Positions 14,974 to 24,593 of a stretch of DNA of 64,000 nucleotides are shown here, in pieces. The position numbers and the translations under genes were made by a program. Location of the stretch: the NCBI GenBank assembly GCA_024128875.1, contig JAMYFF010000002.1, positions 186,001 to 250,000 of the forward strand, given 5' to 3'. Positions within the stretch are counted from its first letter, which is position 1, and every line of letters begins with the position of its first letter. A model generated the notes under the pieces. The model ran no database searches. It worked only from the letters and a program-made list of their open reading frames with translations, and had not been told where the DNA came from. Origin of the DNA: Salinilacustrithrix flava (GTDB lineage Bacteria > Actinomycetota > Acidimicrobiia > Acidimicrobiales > Salinilacustritrichaceae).

Positions 14974-16376
14974 GAGGCGCTCCCCTGCAGCGCGGCCAGC
15001 ACGCGATCGGGGACGTCGGTGAGGTCGCCGGCGTTGAGGGTGAGGCACAGGTCGCCGGGGCGCAGCACGTCGAGGAGCCACGCCTCGGTCGCGCCGAGGT
15101 CGGGCAGGAAGGCGACGTCCGCGTCGGGGTGGGCGGCCACGACGGCATCGCGCACGAGGGCACCGCTGACCCCCTCGATCGGCGCCTCGCCGGCGGAGTA
15201 CAGCTCGGTGACGCCGAGGACGTCTGCGTCAGCGAACGCGTCGGCGAAGGTGTGGGCCAGGTCCCGGGTGCGGGTGTAGCGGTGGGGCTGGAAGACGCAG
15301 ACGACCCGGTCGAAGGGGCCGGTGCGGGCGGCGGCCAGGGCGGCGGCGACCTCGGTGGGCAGGTGGTCGTAGGAGTCCACGAAGGTGACGCCGCCGGCGA
15401 CCCCCCGCTGCTCGAACCGGCGAGCGACCCCGGCGAAGGCGCGCAGGGCCCGGGCGCCGTCGGCGAGCGGCACGCCCCGGACGAGGCAGGCCCCGAGCGC
15501 GCCCGCCGCGTTGCGGGCGTTGTGCGACCCCGGTGCCGTCGGGACCTCGACCTCGACCGCCTCGTCGCCGTGGTGCAGCGTGAAGCGCACGCCGATCCCG
15601 GCGGGACCGATGTCGGTGATCCGCAGGTCGGCCGCCGGGTCGGTGCCGTAGGTGAGCGAGCGCCCCGCCACCGGGGCGAGCGCGGCGGCGCCGGGGTCGT
15701 CGAGGCAGAGCACGGCCGTGCCGTCGAGCCCACCGACGAGGGAGCGGAAGCCCTCGACCAGCGCGTCCTCGGTCCCCCAGTACGAGAGGTGGTCGGCCTC
15801 GACGTTGGTGACGAGCGCGTCGGTCGCCCCGACCCGCAGGAAGGTGCCGTCGGACTCGTCGGCCTCGACCACGAAGCCGGGCCCGGTGCGCCAGTCGGCG
15901 TTGCGGCCCAGGCCCGTGATGCGGGTGCCCGCGAGGTAGCCCGCACCGTCTCCCACGCCGTCGAGGATGGTCGCGACCATGCCGGTCGTCGTGGACTTGC
16001 CGTGGGTGCCGGCCACGGCGAGCACGTCGCGCTCGGCGCAGATGGACGCGAGCGCGTCGCTGCGGTGGAGCACCGGCACCGACGCCTCCCCCGCCGCCAC
16101 CACGTCGGGGTGGTCCTGCGGCGTGGCCGTGGACGTGACGACCGCATCGACCGCTGCGTCGGCGGCGAGGCCGCTGGGCCCGACGGTGACGTCCACGCCG
16201 AGGTCCCGCAGGGGGGCCAGGAACGGCGTGTCCTTGTCGTCCACGCCCGAGATGGCGTGACCCATCTGGGCCAGGACGGTGGCGATGGCGCTCATGCCGG
16301 CCCCGCCCACGTTGACCACGTGGATCCGGCGGGGGGTGCTGAGGTCGATCGCCTGGTGGGGGCGGTCAGCGGGCAC
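14970..16376 (-). CDS. murC: UDP-N-acetylmuramate-L-alanine ligase MurC
   Basis: Adds L-Ala to UDP-MurNAc using ATP. 468 residues in three domains: UDP-binding Rossmann N-terminus (RIHVVNVGGAGMSAIATVL), central ATPase with P-loop AGTHGKSTTTGM and VEADESDGTF, and the C-terminal rotating domain with DSYDHLPTEV and VFQPHRYTR. The GTG start lies 11 bases inside the end of murG. Motif set and length are normal for MurC. Confidence 0.96.
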   Translation of the reverse strand: MPADRPHQAIDLSTPRRIHVVNVGGAGMSAIATVLAQMGHAISGVDDKDTPFLAPLRDLGVDVTVGPSGLAADAAVDAVVTSTATPQDHPDVVAAGEASVPVLHRSDALASICAERDVLAVAGTHGKSTTTGMVATILDGVGDGAGYLAGTRITGLGRNADWRTGPGFVVEADESDGTFLRVGATDALVTNVEADHLSYWGTEDALVEGFRSLVGGLDGTAVLCLDDPGAAALAPVAGRSLTYGTDPAADLRITDIGPAGIGVRFTLHHGDEAVEVEVPTAPGSHNARNAAGALGACLVRGVPLADGARALRAFAGVARRFEQRGVAGGVTFVDSYDHLPTEVAAALAAARTGPFDRVVCVFQPHRYTRTRDLAHTFADAFADADVLGVTELYSAGEAPIEGVSGALVRDAVVAAHPDADVAFLPDLGATEAWLLDVLRPGDLCLTLNAGDLTDVPDRVLAALQGSAS

Positions 16377-17436
16377 GGGCGTGCTCCTCGACCAGGGCAG
16401 CGACGCGGTCCGCAGCGTCGGGCGTGGCCAGCGACGACACCTGGTCCGACATGGCGCTCAGGCGGTCGGGGTCGGCGAGGAGCGCGTCGACCTCGGCGAC
16501 CAGCCGGTCGCCGTCGAGCTCGTCGTCGCGCACGACCACGGCGCCGCCGGTGGCCGCGACGCGCTCGGCGTTGGCGACCTGCTGGCCGCCGGTGGTGACG
16601 AGCGAGGGGACGATGACGGCGGGGCGCCCGGTGGCGGCCAGCTCGAACAGCGTGCCCGATCCGCCCCGACAGACGACGAGGTCGGCGCGTGCCAGCTGGG
16701 CGGGCATGTCGTCCTCGTACTCCACGGCCTCGTACACGAGCGCACCGGTGTCGGCGGGCCGGTCGAGCGTGGGCCAGTCCCGCCGTCCGATCACGTGGTG
16801 CACGGCGAGGTCGCTGCGGTCGTGCCAGCGCTCGACGGCGGCGAGGGTGGCGCGGTTGATCGAGAGCGCCCCGAGGGACCCACCGAACACGAGCAGCTGA
16901 GCCCGACCGTCGGGGCGGTCCCGGTGCTCGGCGTCGAACAGCTCGGCCCGCACCGGGTTGCCGACGACCTCGGCCCGGGGCAGGTCCGTGTCGGGGAAGG
17001 AGGTCGCGCTGCGGGCCGCGAAGCGGGCGAGCAGGCGGTTGGCGGCGCCCGGCACCGCGTTCTGCTCGTGCACGATGATCGGCACCCGCCAGAGCACGGC
17101 GGCCACCCCGGCCGCGACGCTGGCGTAGCCGCCGACGGCGACGACGGCCGCAGGACGGTGGCGCCGGACGAGGCTGATGGCCGCCAGCACGGCCCGGATC
17201 AGGCCGACCACGGCGCCGGCGTTGGCCCGCAGGGCCGCGGGAGACACGCTGCGGGCGATGCCGCGACCGGGCAGCAGGGTCTGCTCGAAGCCGGCTTCGG
17301 GCACCAGGCGCGCCTCGATGCCGCGCTCGGAGCCGACGAGGTGCACGTCGTGGCCGCGCTGGCGCAGAGCGGTGGCGATGGCGAGGGCGGGCAGGACGTG
17401 GCCGGCGGTTCCGCCGCCGGTGACGAAGATCTTCAC
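16366..17436 (-). CDS. murG: UDP-GlcNAc:lipid I N-acetylglucosaminyltransferase MurG
   Basis: Converts lipid I to lipid II at the inner membrane face. 356 residues, GT-B fold. The N-terminal Gly-rich loop FVTGGGTAGHVLPALAIA binds the lipid phosphate. HEQNAVPGAANRLLARF, FGGSLGALSINRA and the donor-binding VVCRGGSGTLFELAATGRPAVIVP follow. It starts at ATG 17436, ten bases after ftsW stops, and overlaps murC at its end. Confidence 0.96.
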   Translation of the reverse strand: MKIFVTGGGTAGHVLPALAIATALRQRGHDVHLVGSERGIEARLVPEAGFEQTLLPGRGIARSVSPAALRANAGAVVGLIRAVLAAISLVRRHRPAAVVAVGGYASVAAGVAAVLWRVPIIVHEQNAVPGAANRLLARFAARSATSFPDTDLPRAEVVGNPVRAELFDAEHRDRPDGRAQLLVFGGSLGALSINRATLAAVERWHDRSDLAVHHVIGRRDWPTLDRPADTGALVYEAVEYEDDMPAQLARADLVVCRGGSGTLFELAATGRPAVIVPSLVTTGGQQVANAERVAATGGAVVVRDDELDGDRLVAEVDALLADPDRLSAMSDQVSSLATPDAADRVAALVEEHARAR

Positions 17437-17445
17437 CGGCGCTCC

Positions 17446-18708
17446 CTACCCGCGGGCGGCGGCGTTGCGCGCCCGGCGGGCGGCGATGCGGGCCCGCACG
17501 GGGTTGTCCGGCTCCTCGCCCTGGAACGCCACGTTCACGAGCACGCCGGCCGCGAGCATGGTGGCCACCAGCGACGAGCCGCCGAAGGAGACGAAGGGCA
17601 GGGGCACGCCCGTGATGGGCAGGAGGCTGAGCACGGCGGCCACGTTGACGAAGCCCTGGACCGCGAACCAGGTGGTGACGCCGACGGCCAGCATGGCCCC
17701 GAAGGGGTCCGACGCCCGGTGGGCGATGCGCAGGCCGAGGGCGATGAGGCTGGCGAAGAGGGCGACGACGAACAGGCAGCCGATGAGGCCGAGCTCCTCG
17801 CCGATGATGGCGAACACGAAGTCGGTGTGGGCCTCGGGGAGGAACCCCCACTTCGCCCGGCTGGCCCCGAGGCCGGTGCCCGAGACGCCGCCCGAGGCGA
17901 CGCCGATGAGGGACTGGATCGTCTGGTAGCCGGAGTCCCCGGCGTTCTCCCACGGATCGAGGAAGCCGGTGACCCGGGCCCGCCGGTAGTCCGCCGACAG
18001 CGCGAACGTGGTGCCGAGCACCACCGCGGTGGCGCCGAGCACGCCGAGGATCCGCATGGGCACGCCGGCCCAGAGCAGCATCCCGCCGACGATCGCGCAC
18101 AGGATCATCGTGGTGCCGAGGTTGGGCTGCTTCATGAGCAGCACCGCGAACATGCCGAGCACCACGAGGGCGGGCCGCAGGACCACGCCGAGCTGGTGGA
18201 CCCGGTGGGCGTTGCGGGCGACGAGGGCGGCGCAGAAGACGATGAGGGCGAACTTCGCCGGCTCGGCCGGCTGGAGCTGCAGGAAGCCGAGCCCGATCCA
18301 GCGCTGGGCGCCGTTCACGCTCATGCCGATGCCGGGGACGAGCACGGCGATCAGCAGGCCGAGGGAGCCGAACACGAGCAGCGGCACCATCCGGGCCCAG
18401 CGGTGGTAGTCGATCCGGGCGCCGACGAAGAGGGCGACCGAGGCGATGACGAGCCACATGCACTGACGGATGAACACGGCGAAGGGAGAGCCGATCTCCT
18501 CCACGGCCCACACGGAGGACGCGGACAGGATCATCACCGACCCGAGCAGGCTCAGCAGCGCGACCACCACGACGAGCGACAGCCCGAGGCGGTGCGACGG
18601 CGTGGCACCGGAGGACGGCACCTCGGTGGCGCCCACCTCGGTGCTCCGCGACGGAGGCACGAGTCGCAGGCGCGGGTGGCGGGCGCGGCGCAGGCCGATC
18701 GCGGTCAT
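17446..18708 (-). CDS. ftsW: Septal peptidoglycan glycosyltransferase FtsW
   Basis: SEDS-family polymerase acting with FtsI at the septum. 420 residues: a cytoplasmic N-terminus of about 50 residues, then about ten membrane helices. SEDS landmarks are WIGLGFLQLQPAEPAKFALI, KQPNLGTTM with the catalytic-loop Asp replaced by the usual QPNLG form, FAIIGEELGLIG and LPFVSFGGSSL. The ATG at 18708 overlaps the murD stop by 4 bases; GAGGAG lies just upstream inside murD. FtsW rather than RodA is chosen from its mur-cluster position. Confidence 0.94.
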   Translation of the reverse strand: MTAIGLRRARHPRLRLVPPSRSTEVGATEVPSSGATPSHRLGLSLVVVVALLSLLGSVMILSASSVWAVEEIGSPFAVFIRQCMWLVIASVALFVGARIDYHRWARMVPLLVFGSLGLLIAVLVPGIGMSVNGAQRWIGLGFLQLQPAEPAKFALIVFCAALVARNAHRVHQLGVVLRPALVVLGMFAVLLMKQPNLGTTMILCAIVGGMLLWAGVPMRILGVLGATAVVLGTTFALSADYRRARVTGFLDPWENAGDSGYQTIQSLIGVASGGVSGTGLGASRAKWGFLPEAHTDFVFAIIGEELGLIGCLFVVALFASLIALGLRIAHRASDPFGAMLAVGVTTWFAVQGFVNVAAVLSLLPITGVPLPFVSFGGSSLVATMLAAGVLVNVAFQGEEPDNPVRARIAARRARNAAARG

Positions 18709-20057
18709 GGGGTCTCCTCGAGGGCGTGGACGGCAGCGGCGAAGTCGTCGCCGCGAGCGGCGTAGCTGGAGTACCAGTCGAACGACGCGCAGGCCGGTGA
18801 GAGCAGGACGGCGTCGCCGGGCTGGGCCAGGCGGGCCGCGGTGGCGACCGCCTCGGGCATCGAGCCGGCCACCTCGACCGGGCGGAGCCCGTCGAACGCA
18901 GCGGTGACCTCGGGGGCGGCTTCGCCGATGGCCACGACGGCGCGGACGTGGTCGACGCCCTCGGCGAGGGTGCCGAGGTCGAGGCCCTTGTTGCGCCCGC
19001 CGGCGATGAGGACGACGGAGTCGAAGCCCCGGACCGCGGCGAGGGTGGCGTGGGGCACGGTGGCCTTGGAGTCGTCGTAGTAGGTGGTGCCGTCGATGGT
19101 GGCGACCGGCGCAACCCGGTGCGGCAGCGGACCGAAGCCGACCAGCACCTGGCGGATGGCATCCGTCGGGCAGCCGGCCGCCTCGGCGGTGGCGGCGGCG
19201 GCGAGGGCGTTGGAGATGTCGTGGTCCAGGGCGCGGGGCAGCTCGGAGGTCGCGACGATGGCCCCACCCGGCCCCACCAGCTGGCCGTCCGCCAGGTGGT
19301 AGTCGGCGGCGGGGTCCGAGATGGACCAGGACACGTGGCGGGCCGGCGCGGCGGCGAGGTGGCGGGCCACGACGGGGTCGTCGAGGTTGCCCACGGCGAC
19401 GTCGGTGCTCGCCTGCGAGGCCCAGATGCGGGCCTTGGCCGCCTCGTAGTCGGCGTGGGTGGCGTGCACGTCGAGGTGGTCGGGGGCCAGGTTGAGCCAG
19501 GTCGCGACCCGGGGGGCCCAGCCGTGCGTGCGCCCGAGGCGGAAGGAGGAGGCCTCGACCACGAACCACGCCGGGTCCGGGTCGTCGATGGCGGCGACGA
19601 GGGGCAGGTCGTTGTTGCCTGCGTCGACGCACGCGATGCCGGCGGCGTCGAGCATCGCCGTGACCATCGTGGTGACCGTCGTCTTGCCGTTGGTGCCGGT
19701 GATGGCCACGATCGGGCGCTCGTCCCACACCGCGGCGAGGTCGAGCTCGGTGACCGACGTGGTGCCGTGCGCGGCGGCGCTGGCGAACACCGCGTGCTCG
19801 TCGGGTAGCCCGGGCGAGGGGACGACCAGCTCGGCATCGGCGACCATGGCATCGAGCGCGGTGCGGTCGGGGGCGACCAGCAGGGAGACGCCGATGCGGT
19901 CGGCGGCGGCCTTCGTCGCGTCGGACGGCGCGTCGTCGGTGACCGTGACGTGGTGACCACGGGCGAGCAGCGCCGCGGCCACGGCCTGGTTGGTCAGGCC
20001 GAAGCCCACCAGCAGCACGCGGTCGGGCACGCCGTCGAGGCGTCGGGGCGGTGCCAT
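18705..20057 (-). CDS. murD: UDP-N-acetylmuramoylalanine-D-glutamate ligase MurD
   Basis: Adds D-Glu to UDP-MurNAc-L-Ala. 450 residues. The N-terminal domain begins RVLLVGFGLTNQAVAAALL; the ATP loop is AITGTNGKTTVTTMV; then DAGNNDLPL, the carbamylated-Lys region, YYDDSKATVPHATLAA and LLSPACASFDWYSSYAARG. The start ATG shares one base with the mraY stop (TGATG). All ligase motifs are intact. Confidence 0.95.
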   Translation of the reverse strand: MAPPRRLDGVPDRVLLVGFGLTNQAVAAALLARGHHVTVTDDAPSDATKAAADRIGVSLLVAPDRTALDAMVADAELVVPSPGLPDEHAVFASAAAHGTTSVTELDLAAVWDERPIVAITGTNGKTTVTTMVTAMLDAAGIACVDAGNNDLPLVAAIDDPDPAWFVVEASSFRLGRTHGWAPRVATWLNLAPDHLDVHATHADYEAAKARIWASQASTDVAVGNLDDPVVARHLAAAPARHVSWSISDPAADYHLADGQLVGPGGAIVATSELPRALDHDISNALAAAATAEAAGCPTDAIRQVLVGFGPLPHRVAPVATIDGTTYYDDSKATVPHATLAAVRGFDSVVLIAGGRNKGLDLGTLAEGVDHVRAVVAIGEAAPEVTAAFDGLRPVEVAGSMPEAVATAARLAQPGDAVLLSPACASFDWYSSYAARGDDFAAAVHALEETP

Positions 20058-21088
20058 CAGTCGAGGCCGCCGGTGCCGATGTAGTCGGCGTAGAACATGC
20101 CGAGCGCGAGCGCGGTGGCGAGGCCGGCCATGATCCAGAAGCGGATGATGACCGTGGTCTCCGGCCAGCCACCCAGCTCGAAGTGGTGGTGGATCGGAGC
20201 CATCCGGAAGAACCGCTTGCCGGTGAGGCGGAAGCGGGTGACCTGCAGCATCACCGACACGGTCTCGAGCACGAACAGGAACCCGATGACCGGGAGCAGC
20301 AGCTGGGTGTTGGTCGTCAGCGCCAGGCACGCGAGCGCGGCGCCGATGGCGAGGGCGCCGGTGTCGCCCATGAAGATGCGGGCCGGGTTGGCGTTCCACC
20401 AGAGGAACCCGGTGACGCCTCCGAGCATGGCGGCCGCCACGACGGCGAGGTCGAGGGCGTGCTCCACCTGGTACACGTCCGGGTGCCGGAACGCCCAGAA
20501 GCCGACGACGATGAAGGTGATGAACGCGAAGATCGACGACCCGGCTGCGAGGCCGTCGAGGCCGTCGGTGAGGTTGACGGCGTTGGTCGTGCCGGCGAGC
20601 AGGAGCATCGCCCAGATGGCCCAGGTCCAGTCGGGGATGTCGAAGCCCGGCGAGTCGAAGCGGGTGAAGGAGATCGTGGTGTGCACGTCGGTGAGCATCA
20701 GCATCGCGACGACGAAGCCGATGGCGACCACGAGCAGGCCGAGCATCTTGGCCCGGCTCGACAGCCCCAGGTTCCGCTCCCGCGACACCTTGATCCAGTC
20801 GTCGAGGGCACCGACGATGCCGGCCCCGAGGATGGTGGCCATCACGATCAGGCCGGTGCGGGTGAAGACCAGCCCGGAGCGCACGTGGGCGGCGAGGTAG
20901 CCGGCGAGGGCGGCGATGACGAAGGCGACGCCGCCCATCGTCGGCGTGCCCGCCTTGGTGACGTGGCCCTCGACGTCTTCGTGGATGGGCTGACCGATCT
21001 GGTGGGCCGTCAGCCAGTCGATGAGGTAGCGGGTGCCGACGAGGGACACCATCAGCGACACGCCTGCTGCGATGAGGAGGGGGATCAC
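20057..21088 (-). CDS. mraY: Phospho-MurNAc-pentapeptide transferase MraY
   Basis: Integral membrane enzyme making lipid I from UDP-MurNAc-pentapeptide and undecaprenyl phosphate. 343 residues, about ten helices. Family signatures are GTPTMGGVAFVIAA, the catalytic region NAVNLTDGLDGLAAGSS, FMGDTGALAIGA and APIHHHFELGGWPE. It starts with GTG overlapping the murE stop by 4 bases. In most bacteria murF lies between murE and mraY; here there is no space for it. Confidence 0.96.
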   Translation of the reverse strand: MIPLLIAAGVSLMVSLVGTRYLIDWLTAHQIGQPIHEDVEGHVTKAGTPTMGGVAFVIAALAGYLAAHVRSGLVFTRTGLIVMATILGAGIVGALDDWIKVSRERNLGLSSRAKMLGLLVVAIGFVVAMLMLTDVHTTISFTRFDSPGFDIPDWTWAIWAMLLLAGTTNAVNLTDGLDGLAAGSSIFAFITFIVVGFWAFRHPDVYQVEHALDLAVVAAAMLGGVTGFLWWNANPARIFMGDTGALAIGAALACLALTTNTQLLLPVIGFLFVLETVSVMLQVTRFRLTGKRFFRMAPIHHHFELGGWPETTVIIRFWIMAGLATALALGMFYADYIGTGGLD

Positions 21089-22530
21089 CGGCCCAGCACC
21101 TCGCGCAGCGCCGCGGCCGCCACGACCCGGTCGTCGAACTCCACGACCCGGTCGGCGAAGGTCTGGGTCGTCTCGTGGCCCTTGCCGGCGATCACCACCA
21201 CGTCATGCTCGCCCGCCTCGCGCGCTGCGTGGTGGATGGCCTCCGCACGGTCCAGGATGGTGCGGACCTCGGCCCGCGCCGGGCCGTCGGGGATGCCGGC
21301 GACGATCTCGTCGGCGATGGCCGCGGGGTCCTCGGAGCGGGGGTTGTCGTTGGTCACGACCACCACGTCAGCAGATGCCGCGGCGATGCGGCCCATCTCC
21401 GGTCGCTTGGCCCGGTCCTTGTCGCCGCCGCAGCCGAAGACCACCAGCACCCGGCCCCCGCTCGCCTCGGCTCGCTCCCGGGCCGCGTCGAGCACGGTCT
21501 GGAGGGCGTCGGGCGTGTGGGCGTAGTCCACGGCCAGGGTGAAGGACTGCCCCTCGTCGACGCGCTCGAACCGGCCGGCGACGGTGGGGACGGCGGCCAG
21601 GCCCCGCGCGACCGTGTCCGGGTCGATGTCGAGCCAGTCGGCGATGGCCGCGGCGCACAGGGCGTTGGCCACGTTGTGGCGGCCGGCCAGAGGCAGCTCC
21701 ACCGGGACGCCGCGCAGCGTGAAGCGGGAGCCGGTGCCGGCCGGGGCGAGGCCCTCGGCGTCGGCCAGGCGGTAGGGATGGACGACCACGTCGGTGCCCT
21801 CGACCCGTTCGATCAGCCGGGCACCCCACTCGTCGTCGGCCCGGATCGCCGCCCGGCTCGTGCGATCGGGGCGGAACAGCGACGCCTTGGCCTCGAAGTA
21901 GGACTCGATGTCGCCGTGGAGGTCGAGGTGGTCGTGGCCGAGGGTCGTGAACCCGGTGGCGCGGAACCAGGTCCCGTCGACGCGGCCCATGACCAGCGCG
22001 TGGGAGGAGACCTCCATCGCCACCGCCTCGACCCCTTCGTCGCGCCAGGTGGCCAGCTGGGCCTGGAGCTCGGGGGCGTCGGGGGTGGTCGGCGGCCAGC
22101 CGGGCCGGGACGTGAGCGTGCCCACGACCTCGCACCGGCGGCCGGCGGCTTCGAGCACGGCGCGCAGGATGGCCACCGTCGTGGTCTTGCCGTTCGTGCC
22201 GGTGATGCCGATGACGTCGAGGTCCTGGCTCGGGTCGCCCCAGTAGCGGGCGGCGACCGGCCCCATCGCGGCGCGCACCGACGGCACGACCACCTGGGGG
22301 ACGTCGACGGCGAGGGGGCGCTCGACGAGGAGGGCGGACGCGCCGGCGTCGACCACGTCGGCGGCCAGGTCGTGGCCGTCGACGCGGCTGCCCGGCACGC
22401 AGCAGAACAGGACGCCGGCGAGGACCGTGTCGGTGCGGTGGACGACACCGGAGATCTCGACGTCGCCGCGCACCTCGTGGTCGATGCCGGCGTCGGCGAG
22501 GCCTGCGGCCGCGCGCGACAGCAGCATCAC
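21085..22530 (-). CDS. murE: UDP-MurNAc-tripeptide synthetase MurE
   Basis: Adds the third residue of the peptide stem. 481 residues with P-loop GITGTNGKTTTVAIL, MEVSSHALVMGRVDG and the C-terminal NDNPRSEDP. The DNPR motif is the usual marker for meso-diaminopimelate specificity. Start is GTG 22530 or the adjacent ATG 22527; both overlap the ftsI stop. GHETTQTF near the end is typical. It abuts mraY directly because murF is missing. Confidence 0.95.
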   Translation of the reverse strand: MMLLSRAAAGLADAGIDHEVRGDVEISGVVHRTDTVLAGVLFCCVPGSRVDGHDLAADVVDAGASALLVERPLAVDVPQVVVPSVRAAMGPVAARYWGDPSQDLDVIGITGTNGKTTTVAILRAVLEAAGRRCEVVGTLTSRPGWPPTTPDAPELQAQLATWRDEGVEAVAMEVSSHALVMGRVDGTWFRATGFTTLGHDHLDLHGDIESYFEAKASLFRPDRTSRAAIRADDEWGARLIERVEGTDVVVHPYRLADAEGLAPAGTGSRFTLRGVPVELPLAGRHNVANALCAAAIADWLDIDPDTVARGLAAVPTVAGRFERVDEGQSFTLAVDYAHTPDALQTVLDAARERAEASGGRVLVVFGCGGDKDRAKRPEMGRIAAASADVVVVTNDNPRSEDPAAIADEIVAGIPDGPARAEVRTILDRAEAIHHAAREAGEHDVVVIAGKGHETTQTFADRVVEFDDRVVAAAALREVLGR

Positions 22531-24593
22531 GAACCTGCCGGGGGGATCCGGAAGCGGTTCAGCGCGAACTTCGCCAGGTCGGCGAAGACGGGGGCGGCGG
22601 CGGAGCCGCCGTAGATGGTGGCAGTGGGCTCGTCGATGGCCACGATGATGGACAACGCGGGGTCCTCGGCGGGAACCATGCCGGTGAAGGCGGCGACGTA
22701 GTGGTAGTTCCCGGCCGCGTCCCGGTAGGTCCCGGTGTCCTGGGGCTTGCGGGCGGTACCGGTCTTGCCCCCCACCGAGTAGCCGGTCACCTGGGCGTTC
22801 TCGCCGGTGCCGACGTCGACCACCTGGACGAGCATGTCCCGCACCTGCTGCGCGGTCTCGGCCGACACGACCCGTCGGGGCTCGCCGACGTCGACGGGCT
22901 TGCGCCGCCCGTCGGCGTCGACCGTGGCCGCCACGAGGCGGGCGGGGACGTGGAGGCCGTCGTTGGCGATGATGTTGTAGGCGTCCAGCATCTGCATGGC
23001 GGTCACGGCGATGCCCTGGCCGATCGGGATGGAGCCGATCGAGGTGCCCGACCAGTTCTCGGTCGGCAGGAGGATGCCGGGTGATTCGTTCGGGAAGCCG
23101 AGCGCGGACTTCGAGCCGAAGCCGAAGGACCGCAGGTACTGGTCGATGCGCTCCTTGCCGAGGTCCTGGGCGAGCATGATCGTGCCGATGTTGGAGGACT
23201 GGGCCAGGATCTCGGTCACCGTCATCGGCACCGTCGGGTGCTCGTGGTCGTCGGAGAAGCGGTGGTCGGACACCTGGAGGCTGTCGGGCACGACCAGCTC
23301 GGTGTCCGGCGTGACCAGACCCTCCTCCAGGGCGGCGGCGATGGTGATGACCTTGTTCACCGACCCGGGCTCGAACACGTCGATCACGGCCCGGTTGGCG
23401 CCGGCGGTGATGATCTCGTCGTCGGTGTTGCGCGTGATGTTGGCCAGCGCCAGGATCTCGCCGCTCTCGGGCTGGCTGATGATCACGGTGCCGCCCTTGG
23501 CGCCGAGGGCGTCCACCTGCTCGGCCAGGACGCGCTCGGTCTCGTACTGCAGGCTGCGGTCCAGGGTGAGGACGACGTCGCTGCCGGCGCGCGGGGCGAT
23601 GCGGGACTGGCCGGCCGCGGCGATGGTGCCGCCGTCGCGCGCCCGCTCGTAGGTCAGCTCGCCCGGCGTGCCGGTGAGGACCTCGTCGTAGAGCAGCTCC
23701 ATCCCGGTCGCCCCGGTCTGGTCGGGCGCCACCCGGCCGATGATCGACCGGGCCAGCTCCTCCGACGGCGTGAACCGGGCCGGTTCCTCCAGCAGGTGGA
23801 TGCCGGCGAGGTCGAGCTCGACCACCCGGGCGGCCACGTCGTCGTCGATGCGGCGGGAGAGGTAGGCGAAGCGGCCGTCTGCGTCGAGGATGTCGGCGAG
23901 CTCGGATCGCTCCATCCCGAGGACGGGGGCGAGCTGGCGGGCGGTGGTGAGGGGGTCCTCGATCTGGCTCGGATCGGCGAAGACGGTGGGCCGCAGCACC
24001 GAGAGGGCGAGGTCGTGGCCTTCGCGGTCGAGGATGCGGCCGCGGTCCGCGTCGAGCTGCACCGTGCGCAGCCGCTGGGACTGGCCGACCTCGACGAAGC
24101 GGTCCGGCTCGAGCACCTGCACGTGCACCAGCTTGCCGACCACGGCCAGCAGCAGCACGGCGAGGAGGGCCTTGAGGGCCATGCTCCGACGCTCGGGACG
24201 GGCCGCGGGGCGCGAGGCCGGCCGACGGGGCGGCCGACCGCCACCGCCGCTGCCGCCACGTGCGGCCCGGGCATGGCTCGTGTCGATCTCGTGCACCGTG
24301 TGCACCGCGGTCGGGGCCGGCCAGGCCGGGTCCGGGAGGTGGTGCGCAGGCGCGGGGCTCCGACGGGCCATCGGGCGGCTCGGCGGCGGTGCGCTCGGGC
24401 GCGGGGCGGTGAGCGAGCGGTCGAGCGGGACGCCGCGGCGGCCCGGTCGAGGGCGCGGCAGCCGGTGGACGGTGGCGGTGCGCGGCGCTCGCGCCCCACC
24501 CCGGCCGGGGTGCCGAGGCTCCTCAGCGAAGGGATCGGTGTCGAAGTCCTCCCAACCCTCGCCCCAGTCGGGGTCGATCGGACCCCAGCTCAC
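22527..24593 (-). CDS. ftsI: Septal penicillin-binding protein FtsI (class B PBP)
   Basis: Transpeptidase cross-linking septal peptidoglycan. 688 residues. A long Pro/Arg-rich cytoplasmic tail (about 1-138) precedes the single membrane helix (139-158). The PBP dimerisation domain follows (RGRILDREGHDLAL). The catalytic domain has S411-V-N-K414, S466-S-N468 and K610-T-G-T613. Typical FtsI proteins have a far shorter cytoplasmic part; mycobacterial and other actinobacterial ones also carry extensions. Overlaps the ftsL-like gene upstream and murE downstream by 4 bases each. Confidence 0.95.
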   Translation of the reverse strand: MSWGPIDPDWGEGWEDFDTDPFAEEPRHPGRGGARAPRTATVHRLPRPRPGRRGVPLDRSLTAPRPSAPPPSRPMARRSPAPAHHLPDPAWPAPTAVHTVHEIDTSHARAARGGSGGGGRPPRRPASRPAARPERRSMALKALLAVLLLAVVGKLVHVQVLEPDRFVEVGQSQRLRTVQLDADRGRILDREGHDLALSVLRPTVFADPSQIEDPLTTARQLAPVLGMERSELADILDADGRFAYLSRRIDDDVAARVVELDLAGIHLLEEPARFTPSEELARSIIGRVAPDQTGATGMELLYDEVLTGTPGELTYERARDGGTIAAAGQSRIAPRAGSDVVLTLDRSLQYETERVLAEQVDALGAKGGTVIISQPESGEILALANITRNTDDEIITAGANRAVIDVFEPGSVNKVITIAAALEEGLVTPDTELVVPDSLQVSDHRFSDDHEHPTVPMTVTEILAQSSNIGTIMLAQDLGKERIDQYLRSFGFGSKSALGFPNESPGILLPTENWSGTSIGSIPIGQGIAVTAMQMLDAYNIIANDGLHVPARLVAATVDADGRRKPVDVGEPRRVVSAETAQQVRDMLVQVVDVGTGENAQVTGYSVGGKTGTARKPQDTGTYRDAAGNYHYVAAFTGMVPAEDPALSIIVAIDEPTATIYGGSAAAPVFADLAKFALNRFRIPPAGS

